Assembly: GCA_022842285.1 (NCBI GenBank)
Contig: JALHPV010000001.1
Span: forward strand, 1 to 64,000
DNA: 64,000 bases
Reading direction: 5' to 3'
DNA from: Kofleriaceae bacterium
GTDB lineage: Bacteria > Myxococcota_A > Polyangia > Haliangiales > Haliangiaceae
Shown: in pieces, positions 17,454 through 25,363 of the stretch
How positions within the stretch are numbered: position 1 is the stretch's first letter
Layout of the letters: each line of letters begins with the position of its first letter
Notes under the pieces: generated by a model
Seen by the model: only the letters and a program-made list of their open reading frames with translations
Databases searched by the model: none
What the model was told of the DNA's origin: nothing
Position numbers and translations under genes: made by a program

Positions 17454-18451
17454 AGCTCGAAGAGGCGCGCGACGCCGATCGTACCGGTCACGATCGGCAG
17501 CGTCTGATCGGCGCCCACGCGAAGCTCGACGCCCGCATCGAGGGTGAACGCCCACGTCGGCGTCCATGCCAGCCAGGCTCCGACGCGCCCGCCGACGAGC
17601 CAGGTGCGTTCGAGGGTGCTGTCGAGCCGGTTGTTGTGACCGAACGAGCCGGTGAGCTCGATCGCCGCCGTATCGTGGAGCAATGGAAGCCGCGCCCCGG
17701 CGACGAGGTGGCCCGCCAGCTCCAGGTTCCCGTACTCGCCGCGCACACCCGCCAGCACATAGCGATGGACGGGGAACACGACGGCGAGGCTCGCGACCCG
17801 AGCTCCCGTCCACCCGATGGGGGCGTCCTCGTCGAGATCGCGCTGTCCAGCACCACCCCCGACGGCCAATCGCACCTGCCAGCGATGCAGGACGGAGTAG
17901 CTGTCGTCGACGCCGGCCCCCGAGGTTCCCAGGGTCTCGTCGACGACGGCGAGGAGCTGGGCGGCCGTGAGTCGGTCGTCCTTGGCGGTCGCGATCTGGC
18001 GATACGCGATCGTGCCGCCCCGCCGGAGCAGGACGATGCCGGGGATCGTGTTGTCGGCCCCGTCGATCCCCACGTAGGCCTGTGACAACGCACCCGCCTC
18101 GTCCGCGAGCAGTGGAAAGGAGATCCCGTACTTGTCCGCGAGATCGCTCGACGCGAGGACGTCGTCACGGCTCACGCCGACGAGCTTCACGCCGCGGCTG
18201 GCGAAGGCACTCTCGTTGCGGGCCAGCTCACCGAGCTGGTGGCGACACCACAGTCACCAGTGCCCGCGATAGAAGACAAGCGCCACGTCCGACGCCGCCG
18301 TCAGGCGGGCCAGATCGACGATCTGACCATCCTGCGCGGGCAGCGAGAACGCGGGTGCGGATGCCTCCGTGCTCACCGTGGCCGGAGCCACCGCGTCGAT
18401 AGCGGTCACCCCACAGCCCGTGGCGAGCAGTATGAGCGGGAGGGATCTCAG
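17450..18451 (-). CDS. Selenocysteine-containing peroxiredoxin-like lipoprotein with C-terminal barrel-like domain (UGA-Sec at 18254-18256)
   Basis: Predicted selenoprotein, 333 residues if TGA at 18256-18254 is read as selenocysteine (U66). The frame gives a lipoprotein signal (LRSLPLILLATGC, Cys 13), then a redoxin domain: PAFSLPAQDGQIVDL, DVALVFYRGHW-U-LWCRHQLGEL, VKLVGVSRDD, GISFPLLADEAG, TIPGIVLLRRGGTIAYRQ. AhpC/TSA relatives have Cys exactly where the TGA stands, giving a UxxC active site (U66, C69). A bacterial SECIS-like hairpin follows the TGA. The reaction is probably peroxide or thiol reduction in the periplasm. Residues 176-333 are Gly- and aromatic-rich alternating strands (LAGVRGEYGNLELAGHLV, LVGGRVGAWLAWTPTW), resembling an outer-membrane barrel-type domain. 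No ATG, GTG or TTG is available upstream. CTG at 18451 overlaps the stop of the histone-like gene (CTGA), with AAGGA 6 bases before it. Sec use is inferred, not shown. Confidence 0.85.
18223..18239 (-). promoter_or_regulatory. Bacterial SECIS-like hairpin downstream of the in-frame UGA
   Basis: On the coding (minus) strand the bases read CCAGCTC-GGT-GAGCTGG: a perfect 7-bp stem with a GGU apical loop. It starts 14 nt after the UGA, so the loop begins 21 nt after it. Known bacterial SECIS elements are hairpins inside the coding region just after the UGA, with a G (often GU) at the top of a small loop and a UGA-to-loop distance of about 16-37 nt. All of these are met. It should recruit SelB with Sec-tRNA. 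Confidence 0.8.
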
Positions 18452-18690
18452 TCCTCGTCCTTCTCGGCAGGCGCGCCTGCGTCACCCCCGGCGGCGCCGT
18501 TCTTGATCGACTGCACCTCGGTGCGGACCGACTGGGCGAACGTCTTCAGCTCCTGCATGGCGTTGCGGACGCGGGTTCCGGCCGCCTTGTTGTTGTCCTT
18601 GTAAAACTTCTGGAAGTCCGCCTGCATACCGGCAACGAGCTTCTGGAGCTCGGCAAAGCGCGGGACCTCGTTCGTGTTATCGCTGTCCAT
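18448..18690 (-). CDS. Hc1-like histone H1 family protein
   Basis: Small protein of 80 residues. The middle (FYKDNNKAAGTRVRNAMQ, then ELKTFAQSVRTEVQSIKN) follows the pattern of chlamydial Hc1 N-terminal domains (NKAA..RVR...LEK.AK..R.E..), known in many Bdellovibrio and Myxococcota genomes. The lysine-rich tail of true Hc1 is replaced by a short Gly/Ala and acidic end (PAEKDED), so strong DNA compaction is doubtful. ATG 18690 is chosen; a longer frame begins 51 bp upstream. Its stop TGA overlaps the proposed CTG start of the selenoprotein gene, implying translational coupling. The OPT gene diverges from it. Confidence 0.8.
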   Translation of the reverse strand: MDSDNTNEVPRFAELQKLVAGMQADFQKFYKDNNKAAGTRVRNAMQELKTFAQSVRTEVQSIKNGAAGGDAGAPAEKDED

Positions 18691-18763
18691 AGGTGGGCCG
18701 TACCTTGCCCCACGCCTGTGACAACTGCAATCCGTCCTCACCCGACGTAAGCTGCCGCCCTAC

Positions 18764-20632
18764 GTGAGTACGCCGTCAGACCCGCCTGTCATGTCCCCCG
18801 GCCCAGGGGGGGATCCCGAGGAGCGTTGGCTCCGTGAGGTTTACAAGCCTGACGCGACCAACCTCACGGTTCGTGCGGTCTTGCTCGGAATGCTCCTGGG
18901 TGGGGTGATGTGCCTCTCCAACCTGTATGTCTTCTTCAAGACGGGCTGGAGCATCGGCGTCACGATCACCGCCTGCATCCTGGGGTTCGCGCTGCTGAAG
19001 GCGCTGCACAAAGCGGGACTGACCAAGACGCCGCTCGGGGTGCTCGAGAACAACGCGATGACGACCGTCGCGTCCGGAGCGGGCTACATGACGGGCGGCG
19101 GCAACATGGCCGCATTCGGCGCGCTGCTGATGGTGACGAGCACCGCCTACAACCCGTGGGCGATGGTGCTCTGGTTCGGCGTGATCGCCGCGATGGGCGT
19201 GTTCGTCGCGATCCCGATCAAGCGCCAGCTCATCAACCGCGAAGCGCTGGCGTTCCCGACGGGGACAGCGACGGCGGCGACGATCGAATCGATCCACTCG
19301 GAGGCGCCCTCCCAGGGCATCTCGAAGGCGACGCTCCTCCTCTACTTTGGATTGTTCGGCGCGTTCCTGTGCACCGTGCGCGACATCTTCAAGTTGATCC
19401 CCGATGCACTCGCGCCGGGCCTCCTCCTCGTCGGCAAGCCGCTCGTCGAGTGGGGGATCTCGCTGAAGATGGAGGTCATTCTCCTCGGCGCCGGCGGGCT
19501 CATGAGTCTGCGCACCGGCTGGTCGCTGATCGTCGGCGCGATCATCACGTACTTCTTCATCGCGCCCCCCGTGGTCGACGCCGGGCTCGTCGAGAGCGTG
19601 AAGTACAAGCACGTCGTGCTCTGGACGTTGTGGCCGGGCGCCGCGATCCTCGTCGGGGCCGGTATCACGTCGTTCCTCCTCGACTGGCGCAGCCTCAAGC
19701 GGGCGATGTCGGGGATCGGCGTCGTCATGATGCCGATCGCCCGGCTCATCCGCGGCAAGGCCGGCCAGGGGCGCGGCGCGGACGGCCCGAACGTGGTGCC
19801 GACGGCCATCTCGGAGGTCGAGGTTCCGACGTGGTGGTTCCCGGCGGGCTTCGCCGCCCTCTCACCGATCGTCATCTTTCTCATGTGGGCGCTGTTCGAC
19901 ATCCCGGCCTGGGCGGGCGTCGTCGCGATGTTCCTCTCGATCGTGATGGGCTTCATTGCCGCGCGCGTCACGGGTGAGACCGACACCACGCCCACGAAGG
20001 CCCTCGGCCCCGTCACGCAGGCGGCCTTCGGCGTGATGGTCCCGGGGAACATCTCCGCGAACATCATGTCGGCCAACGTCACCGGCGGCATCGGCCTCCA
20101 TGCGGCCGACCTCCTCACGACGATGAAGACGGGCTGGCTCCTCGGCGCGAAGCCGCGGCACCAGGTCTACGCGCAGCTCTTCGGCGTCATCGCGGGGGCG
20201 ATCGTCGTCGTCCCGGCGTTCCAGCTGATCATCCCCGACCCGTCGCTGTTCGGCACCACCGAGTGGCCAGCCCCGTCGTGCATGGTGTGGGCGGGGGTCT
20301 CGAAGGCATTCACGCAGGGCCTGGGCGGCCTCGGTGAAGAGGCCCGCATCGCAATCATGATCGGCCTCGTGATCGGTGTCGGACTGTCGATCATCGAGAA
20401 GATGGCGAAGCCCAACCTCCGGCGCTTCATCCCGTCGCCGGCGGGGCTGGGCCTCGCGATGGTGATTCCGTTCGCCAACTCGCTGTCGATGTTCATCGGC
20501 TCCGTGATCGCCGTCATCATGGTCAAGCGCGGACGCGAGGCGTGGGTGCTGCCCGCGGCGGCCGGCCTCATCGCGGGTGAGAGCCTCATGGGCATCATCG
20601 CTCAGGCGCTGAAGGTCTCCGGGATCCTGTAA
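18764..20632 (+). CDS. OPT-family oligopeptide transporter
   Basis: Integral membrane carrier of 622 residues with about 14-16 hydrophobic segments, predicted to import peptides or metal-chelate conjugates with protons. Family signatures include an N-terminal region with LTVRAVLLGMLLGGVMCLSNLYVFFKTGW, AFPTGTATAATIESIH in the first third, the long MVPGNISANIMSANVTGG segment, and HQVYAQLFGVIAGAIVVVPAF. GTG 18764 starts after a short untranslated stretch, with a Pro/Gly-rich N-terminal tail typical for this group. It is divergent from the histone-selenoprotein operon, with 73 bp between starts. The substrate is unknown. Confidence 0.92.
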   Translation: MSTPSDPPVMSPGPGGDPEERWLREVYKPDATNLTVRAVLLGMLLGGVMCLSNLYVFFKTGWSIGVTITACILGFALLKALHKAGLTKTPLGVLENNAMTTVASGAGYMTGGGNMAAFGALLMVTSTAYNPWAMVLWFGVIAAMGVFVAIPIKRQLINREALAFPTGTATAATIESIHSEAPSQGISKATLLLYFGLFGAFLCTVRDIFKLIPDALAPGLLLVGKPLVEWGISLKMEVILLGAGGLMSLRTGWSLIVGAIITYFFIAPPVVDAGLVESVKYKHVVLWTLWPGAAILVGAGITSFLLDWRSLKRAMSGIGVVMMPIARLIRGKAGQGRGADGPNVVPTAISEVEVPTWWFPAGFAALSPIVIFLMWALFDIPAWAGVVAMFLSIVMGFIAARVTGETDTTPTKALGPVTQAAFGVMVPGNISANIMSANVTGGIGLHAADLLTTMKTGWLLGAKPRHQVYAQLFGVIAGAIVVVPAFQLIIPDPSLFGTTEWPAPSCMVWAGVSKAFTQGLGGLGEEARIAIMIGLVIGVGLSIIEKMAKPNLRRFIPSPAGLGLAMVIPFANSLSMFIGSVIAVIMVKRGREAWVLPAAAGLIAGESLMGIIAQALKVSGIL

Positions 20633-20733
20633 TTGCCGCAGATCATTCACTGCCGAGTTGGCAGTCACATCCGGCATGTGACCGAAGATTTCGGCCCTTG
20701 CGTATCGGCCCGGCGCTTGCTGTAACCACCCCC

Positions 20734-21405
20734 ATGATGAAGACGCTACCGCTCGTGCTCGGCCTCCTCCTCGGAGCCGGGGCCTGCAAGAAGTCCGAGT
20801 CCACGGCCACCCAGGCCCAGGGCAGCGGGGCCTCGGCCGCGAACGGCGGGGCGATGGCGGGTGGGAGCGGCGTCGGGACGGGGCGTGCGCGCAGCGGCAA
20901 GATCGAGTGGAAGCCCCTTCGCAAGGACCAGCTGGGCAAGGCCAATATGGGCTCCGATCGGGATGCCGAGCTACGGGCCATCCGGGGCGAGCAGCGTGCC
21001 GAGCGCATGAAGCAGATGGACAAGGATGGCGATGGCACCGTCTCCGAGGCCGAGAGCGACGCCTTTCGCAAGGAGCGCCAGGCCGAGATGATGGCGCGCC
21101 TCGACACCGACGGCGATGGCGCTGTCTCCGAGGCGGAGCGCACCGCCGCGATGAAGGACCGCGCCGAGCACATGATCGGGCGCCTCGACACCGACGGCGA
21201 CGGCAAGCTGACGGTCGCGGAGATGGAAGCCTCGCGCTTCAAGCGGATGGACCCGGCGGCGATCGACAAGGACCACGACGGCATCATCTCGACCGAGGAG
21301 CTCCAGAACGGCATCCCGGCCCAGCGTCCGCGCTTCGGCGGGCCCAATGGCCCGGGTGGCCACGACCAGATGGTCCCCCCGCCCGCGCCCGCCCCGACGA
21401 AGTAG
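20734..21405 (+). CDS. EF-hand calcium-binding lipoprotein
   Basis: Predicted exported calcium sensor or buffer of 223 residues. The signal TLPLVLGLLLGAGAC has a lipobox-like end, followed by a Ser/Ala/Gly linker to about residue 55. Four EF-hand loops are present: DKDGDGTVSEAE, DTDGDGAVSEAE, DTDGDGKLTVAE and DKDHDGIISTEE, each with Asp at loop positions 1, 3 and 5 and Glu at 12. The C-terminal tail is Pro/Gly-rich. ATG 20734 is chosen; ATG 20737 follows directly. It stands alone between the OPT gene and the zinc-ribbon gene. Role unknown. Confidence 0.9.
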   Translation: MMKTLPLVLGLLLGAGACKKSESTATQAQGSGASAANGGAMAGGSGVGTGRARSGKIEWKPLRKDQLGKANMGSDRDAELRAIRGEQRAERMKQMDKDGDGTVSEAESDAFRKERQAEMMARLDTDGDGAVSEAERTAAMKDRAEHMIGRLDTDGDGKLTVAEMEASRFKRMDPAAIDKDHDGIISTEELQNGIPAQRPRFGGPNGPGGHDQMVPPPAPAPTK

Positions 21406-21474
21406 GTCAATGGGGGCGGCCCCCGTGCTGTCCGGTGGGCGGACTGTCAGACCGGCGTGGTAGCTGGAGGCATG

Positions 21475-21717
21475 ATGGACCGATTTCCGCGCGGGACGTT
21501 GCCGCCTTCGGCATTCGTCCCGATGACCGCGAAGACGCCCACGCAGGTCGAGCCGCCCAAGACCACGCTCGCGGCGAACCTGGCCGCGAAGGCCGAGGCG
21601 CCCCGCGGGTCCTGCGACCTGTCGATGACGTGCCCGCAGTGCAGCACCCTCATGCAGCCCGAGCATGCGCACTATCGGTGCCTGACCTGCGGCTATCGCG
21701 ATTCTTGCTGCTTCTGA
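21475..21717 (+). CDS. Small zinc-ribbon protein
   Basis: Protein of 80 residues. The C-terminal third has two CxxC pairs, CPQCSTL and RCLTCGY, 14 residues apart, ending in SCCF: a rubredoxin- or zinc-ribbon-like knuckle. The first 50 residues are Pro/Thr/Ala-rich and probably disordered. Ribosome-binding site GGAGG at 21466-21470 selects ATG 21475 (spacing 4) over ATG 21472. The last 68 bp overlap the convergent Bcr/CflA gene. Function unknown; binding of protein or nucleic acid is possible. Confidence 0.72.
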   Translation: MDRFPRGTLPPSAFVPMTAKTPTQVEPPKTTLAANLAAKAEAPRGSCDLSMTCPQCSTLMQPEHAHYRCLTCGYRDSCCF

Positions 21718-22891
21718 CGGTCACCGCGATCACCCAGGCCAGGGCGCCCATGACGCCGACGACCCAGGAGAAGGTCGTGACGGACGCGCCGCCGATCTTC
21801 GTGGTCGCCCAGCCAGAGATGGAGCCGGCGGTGGTGATGCAGAAGCCGAGGATGCTGGAGGCCGTGCCCGCGATGTGAGGGACGGGCTCCATGGCGATGG
21901 CCGAGGCGCTGGGGCCCGTCATGCCGCTGCCGAAGAAGTAGATCATCATCGGGATCAGGAACCCGGCGATGCCGAGATCGGCGACGTGGGTGGTGATGGC
22001 GACGAGAATGCCGCCGCACAGCAGGAGCGACGCGCCGACGACGATCATGCCCGAGGGCGCGCGACCGGCCCGGAGCATCGCGCGGCCGGTGAAGGCCCCG
22101 AGCATCAGGGCGAGCGCGGTGAGCGCGAAGTAGTAGCCGTAGTGGCCCTCGGACACGCCGTAGCCCTCCATGAGGATGTAGGGCGAGGCCGCGATGTACG
22201 CGAACTGTCCCGCGAAGTTGCAGCACGAGATCATCATCGGCAGCGTCGTGCCAGGCGTACGGAAGAACGTCCGGAACCCGGACACCATGCCCGCGAAGTT
22301 GGCGGGCTGCGGAGTGACCAGCGTCTCGTCGAGGTAGAGCCACGCGATCACGAAGAGGATCGTGCCGGTCGCCGCGAGGACGGCGAAGATGCCGTACCAG
22401 CCGCTGATGTGGAGGAGCACGCCCCCGATCGTCGGAGCGATCATGGGAGCGAGGGCGAGGATCGCGAGCATCGCCGACAGGAGTCGGGCTGCGCTGTCGG
22501 CGGGCTGCGTGTCGCGGATCATCGCGCGTACGATCACGGGGGCGGCGGAGGCGGCGAGGCCCTGCAGGATGCGGCAGGCGATCAGCATCTCGATCGACGT
22601 CGCGAGCGCACAGGCGGTCCCGGCGAGGGAGAACACCGCGAGGCCGGTCAGCAGCACACCGCGGCGCCCCAGGGCATCGCTGACGTAGCCCACCAGGAGC
22701 TGGCCGACCGCGAAGCCGCCCAGGAACAGTGACAGGGTGAGCGCGGCCGTGTCCTTGGACGTCCCGAACGTCGCCACGAGCGTGGGCTGGGCGGGCAGGC
22801 TCATGTCCACGCCCAGAGCGACGATCGCGTTCAGGGCAGCGAGGATGCCGATCCAGGCGCGGCTACCCGGAGCGACGCGCTGGACTGCCAC
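21650..22891 (-). CDS. Bcr/CflA-family MFS efflux transporter
   Basis: Twelve-helix major facilitator predicted to export drugs or small molecules with proton antiport. Motif A appears as GYVSDALGRRGVLLTG between helices 2 and 3, and the Bcr/CflA pattern VDMSLPAQPTLVATFGTS follows helix 1, with RILQGLAASAAPVIVRAMIRD in helix 4-5. I chose GTG 22891, which puts a short tail before helix 1; an upstream ATG at 22963 adds a Thr/Arg-rich stretch and would abut the divergent pirin start. The last 20 or so codons (Ser/Arg/Ala-rich) run through the zinc-ribbon gene on the other strand and are probably dispensable. Confidence 0.88.
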   Translation of the reverse strand: MAVQRVAPGSRAWIGILAALNAIVALGVDMSLPAQPTLVATFGTSKDTAALTLSLFLGGFAVGQLLVGYVSDALGRRGVLLTGLAVFSLAGTACALATSIEMLIACRILQGLAASAAPVIVRAMIRDTQPADSAARLLSAMLAILALAPMIAPTIGGVLLHISGWYGIFAVLAATGTILFVIAWLYLDETLVTPQPANFAGMVSGFRTFFRTPGTTLPMMISCCNFAGQFAYIAASPYILMEGYGVSEGHYGYYFALTALALMLGAFTGRAMLRAGRAPSGMIVVGASLLLCGGILVAITTHVADLGIAGFLIPMMIYFFGSGMTGPSASAIAMEPVPHIAGTASSILGFCITTAGSISGWATTKIGGASVTTFSWVVGVMGALAWVIAVTVRSSKNRDSRRSGTDSAHARAA

Positions 22892-22968
22892 CGAGGCAGT
22901 GTCGCAGAAAGGTTTGTTCCGGGTAGTGGGGGTGGCGGAACGGTCTGTCAGTCTTACCCTCACGCCCC

Positions 22969-23997
22969 ATGAGCGCCCAGAGAAGTGCGATCGCCCAGAC
23001 CGTCAAGCTCGGGAATCCTCCGTGGCCCACGCTGGACCCGTTTCTCTTCTGCGTACATCACCACGACACCTACCCTGCGGGGAACTCGCAGTTCGGCCCC
23101 GCCGTCTCGCTCGAGGGCCGCGATATCGGTCAGGACTTCGCGGGCAAGGACGGGTGGCGCATGTATCACGGCGAGGTCGTGCCCGGCTTCCCGGGCCACC
23201 CGCACCGCGGCTTCGAGACGGTGACCATCGTCCGGCGTGGCCTCATCGATCACTCCGACTCGCTCGGCGCCGCCGCGCGCTTCGGCAAGGGCGACGTGCA
23301 ATGGCTCACCGCCGGCAAGGGCATCGTCCACTCGGAGATGTTCCCGCTCCTCGATCAGAAGGGGCCGAACCCGCTCGAGCTGTTCCAGATCTGGCTCAAT
23401 CTGCCAGCCGCCGACAAGCTCGCCGATCCGCACTTCACCATGCTCTGGGACCACACGATCCCGCGCCACGTCGCGCGCGATGCCGCGGGTCGCCAGACGG
23501 AGGTGCTCGTCGTGGCGGGCACGATCGGCGATGTGAAGGCGCCGCCTCCGCCGCCGAAGTCGTGGGCGTCGCGCGCCGACTCCGATGTCGCGATCTACTC
23601 GATCCGCATGGAGCCGAACGCGGCCTTCACGCTGCCGGCCGCGAAGAGCGCCGAGACGAATCGCGTGCTCTATGCCTTCGCGCAGGGCGGCCTGCATATC
23701 GACACGACCCCCATCGCGCTCGGCACGGGCGTCGTCCTCGATCCGGAGGCTGCGCCCGAGCTCGTCGCGGGGGCGGACGGCTGCGACATTCTCGTCCTGC
23801 AGGGCAAGCCGATCGGCGAGCCCGTCGCGGCACATGGTCCATTCGTCATGAACACGCGCGCCGAGATCCAGCAGGCCTTCACCGACTACCAGCGCACCCG
23901 CTTCGGGGGCTGGCCGTGGCCGAGCGACGCACCGGTGCACGCCCCGACAGAGGGCCGCTTCGCGCGCCACGCCGACGGCCGTGTCGAGACGATCTAG
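22969..23997 (+). CDS. Pirin-family protein
   Basis: Bicupin protein of 342 residues, longer than most bacterial pirins. The metal-binding set is intact: H77 and H79 in HPHRGFETVT, H121 and E123 in GKGIVHSEMF. Related pirins bind Fe(II); some are quercetin 2,3-dioxygenases and others are regulators, so the role here is open. Typical segments are GDVQWLTAGKGI and LFQIWLNLPAADK. The C-terminal 60 residues (IGEPVAAHGPFVMNTRAEI, then DYQRTRFGGWPWP) match the pirin end. ATG 22969 lies 77 bp from the divergent transporter start. Confidence 0.93.
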   Translation: MSAQRSAIAQTVKLGNPPWPTLDPFLFCVHHHDTYPAGNSQFGPAVSLEGRDIGQDFAGKDGWRMYHGEVVPGFPGHPHRGFETVTIVRRGLIDHSDSLGAAARFGKGDVQWLTAGKGIVHSEMFPLLDQKGPNPLELFQIWLNLPAADKLADPHFTMLWDHTIPRHVARDAAGRQTEVLVVAGTIGDVKAPPPPPKSWASRADSDVAIYSIRMEPNAAFTLPAAKSAETNRVLYAFAQGGLHIDTTPIALGTGVVLDPEAAPELVAGADGCDILVLQGKPIGEPVAAHGPFVMNTRAEIQQAFTDYQRTRFGGWPWPSDAPVHAPTEGRFARHADGRVETI

Positions 23998-24046
23998 TTC
24001 CGCGAAGTAGCTGGAATAATTACACCGACGACCGCGTAACCCTTCG

Positions 24047-25363
24047 ATGCTTCACCTCGGCGTCCTGCTCGCGGCGGCCACCACCACAGCCGGCTCCCGC
24101 GTCGAGGTCCCACTGAAGACCGGCGACCAGCTCGCGGTGTACGGGATGGAGTTCGGCGGTGACGGCGCGCTCTACGTGGCGGGCACGTTCTTCGGCAAGG
24201 TCACCATCGGCAAGAAGTCCGTGCGTGCGGTGAAGCGGGGCTGGATGGATGGCTTCGTCGCGAAGCTCGATCCCACGGGCAAGGTCACGTGGGCGGTGTC
24301 CACGCGCGGCCTGACGACGGTCAGCGCCATCGCCGTCTCGGCGACGGGCGAGGTCGCGATCGCCGGTGCCACCGAATATATCGTCGGGAAGGAAGACGGC
24401 CCGGCCACGGACTGGCGCATGACGGCGACGATCCTCGTGCTCGACCCGACCGGGAAGCAGGTCACGCGGACCGCGTTCGCGTCCGAAGACCGCTCGTGGG
24501 TCGGCGATGTCGCCTTTGCGAGCGACGGCACCGTGGTCGCCTGCGGCGGCTACGCGGGCAAGACCACCTTCGGTGACCGCGAGGCGTCGAGCTACCAGGG
24601 ACCGCACGTCCCGAGCGTCGATACGTTCGTGGTGCACCTCACCAGCACGGGCGTGGTCGACTGGCTCGCCACCGGCGGCAGCCCCGAGGACGATCGGGCG
24701 GAGTCGATCACTCTCGGTCCCGCTGGAGACGTCTACGTGGCGGGGTCGTTTGGCACCGACGCGAAGTTCGGCTCGCAGAAGCTCTCCGGCCCGACGGGGG
24801 CCAGTCACCAGCGAATCGCAAATCCATCATGGCCCTACCTCGCCAGCTACTCGCCGCAAGGCGTCCTGCGCTGGGTGAAACAGGTCCCGGCGCGTGACTT
24901 CACGTACATCCCGCACGATGCGCTCGTCCCGACATCGACGGGGGTAGCCGTCCGCGTGCGGACTGACCTGTTCGGCGGGACCACGACCTCGCACCACGAC
25001 CTCCTGTCGGTGAAGGCCGATGGCACGGTCTCGACGCGCCCGATCGTCGAGACGTCCGCGAGTACCACCGGCGCCCAGGGGCTCGTCACCGTGCACGTCA
25101 CCGACACGGAGCTCGCCCTCGACGAGCACGACGCCAGCGCGAGCACCTCGCTCTCGCTGGCAACGCGCAAGCCCAAGGTCGCGCTCGAGGTCCGGGCCCT
25201 CGCGCGCGCGAGAGACGGCCGGTTCGCACTCGCCTCGATCGTCGGCTCGCCGACCGACACCGAGCGCGCGGACCGCTCCATCTCGACCTCGTACCGCTCG
25301 GTCTATCCGACGATCACGATCGGGGGCACGGCGGCCGAGCTGGTCCCGAAGCGCGCTAGGTAG
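24047..25363 (+). CDS. SBBP/propeller-repeat secreted protein
   Basis: Protein of 438 residues with an N-terminal signal-like segment (LHLGVLLAAATTTAG) and repeated motifs of the beta-propeller type seen in bacterial surface proteins: GDGALYVAGTFFGKVTI, TGEVAIAGATEYIVG, DGTVVACGGYAGKTTF, AGDVYVAGSFGTDAKF, each followed by a segment like GFVAKLDPTGKVTWA or FVVHLTSTGVVDWLA. Such proteins are common in Myxococcota with no known role. ATG 24047 is well placed. The last codons overlap the convergent POT gene by 8 bp. Confidence 0.8.
   Translation: MLHLGVLLAAATTTAGSRVEVPLKTGDQLAVYGMEFGGDGALYVAGTFFGKVTIGKKSVRAVKRGWMDGFVAKLDPTGKVTWAVSTRGLTTVSAIAVSATGEVAIAGATEYIVGKEDGPATDWRMTATILVLDPTGKQVTRTAFASEDRSWVGDVAFASDGTVVACGGYAGKTTFGDREASSYQGPHVPSVDTFVVHLTSTGVVDWLATGGSPEDDRAESITLGPAGDVYVAGSFGTDAKFGSQKLSGPTGASHQRIANPSWPYLASYSPQGVLRWVKQVPARDFTYIPHDALVPTSTGVAVRVRTDLFGGTTTSHHDLLSVKADGTVSTRPIVETSASTTGAQGLVTVHVTDTELALDEHDASASTSLSLATRKPKVALEVRALARARDGRFALASIVGSPTDTERADRSISTSYRSVYPTITIGGTAAELVPKRAR

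Noticed and set aside
18228-18256. Pseudogene with a nonsense mutation in the peroxiredoxin
   Set aside because: The frame is intact on both sides, TGA stands exactly at the catalytic Cys, a SECIS-like hairpin follows and the second active-site Cys is kept. Decay would not be expected to give all four.
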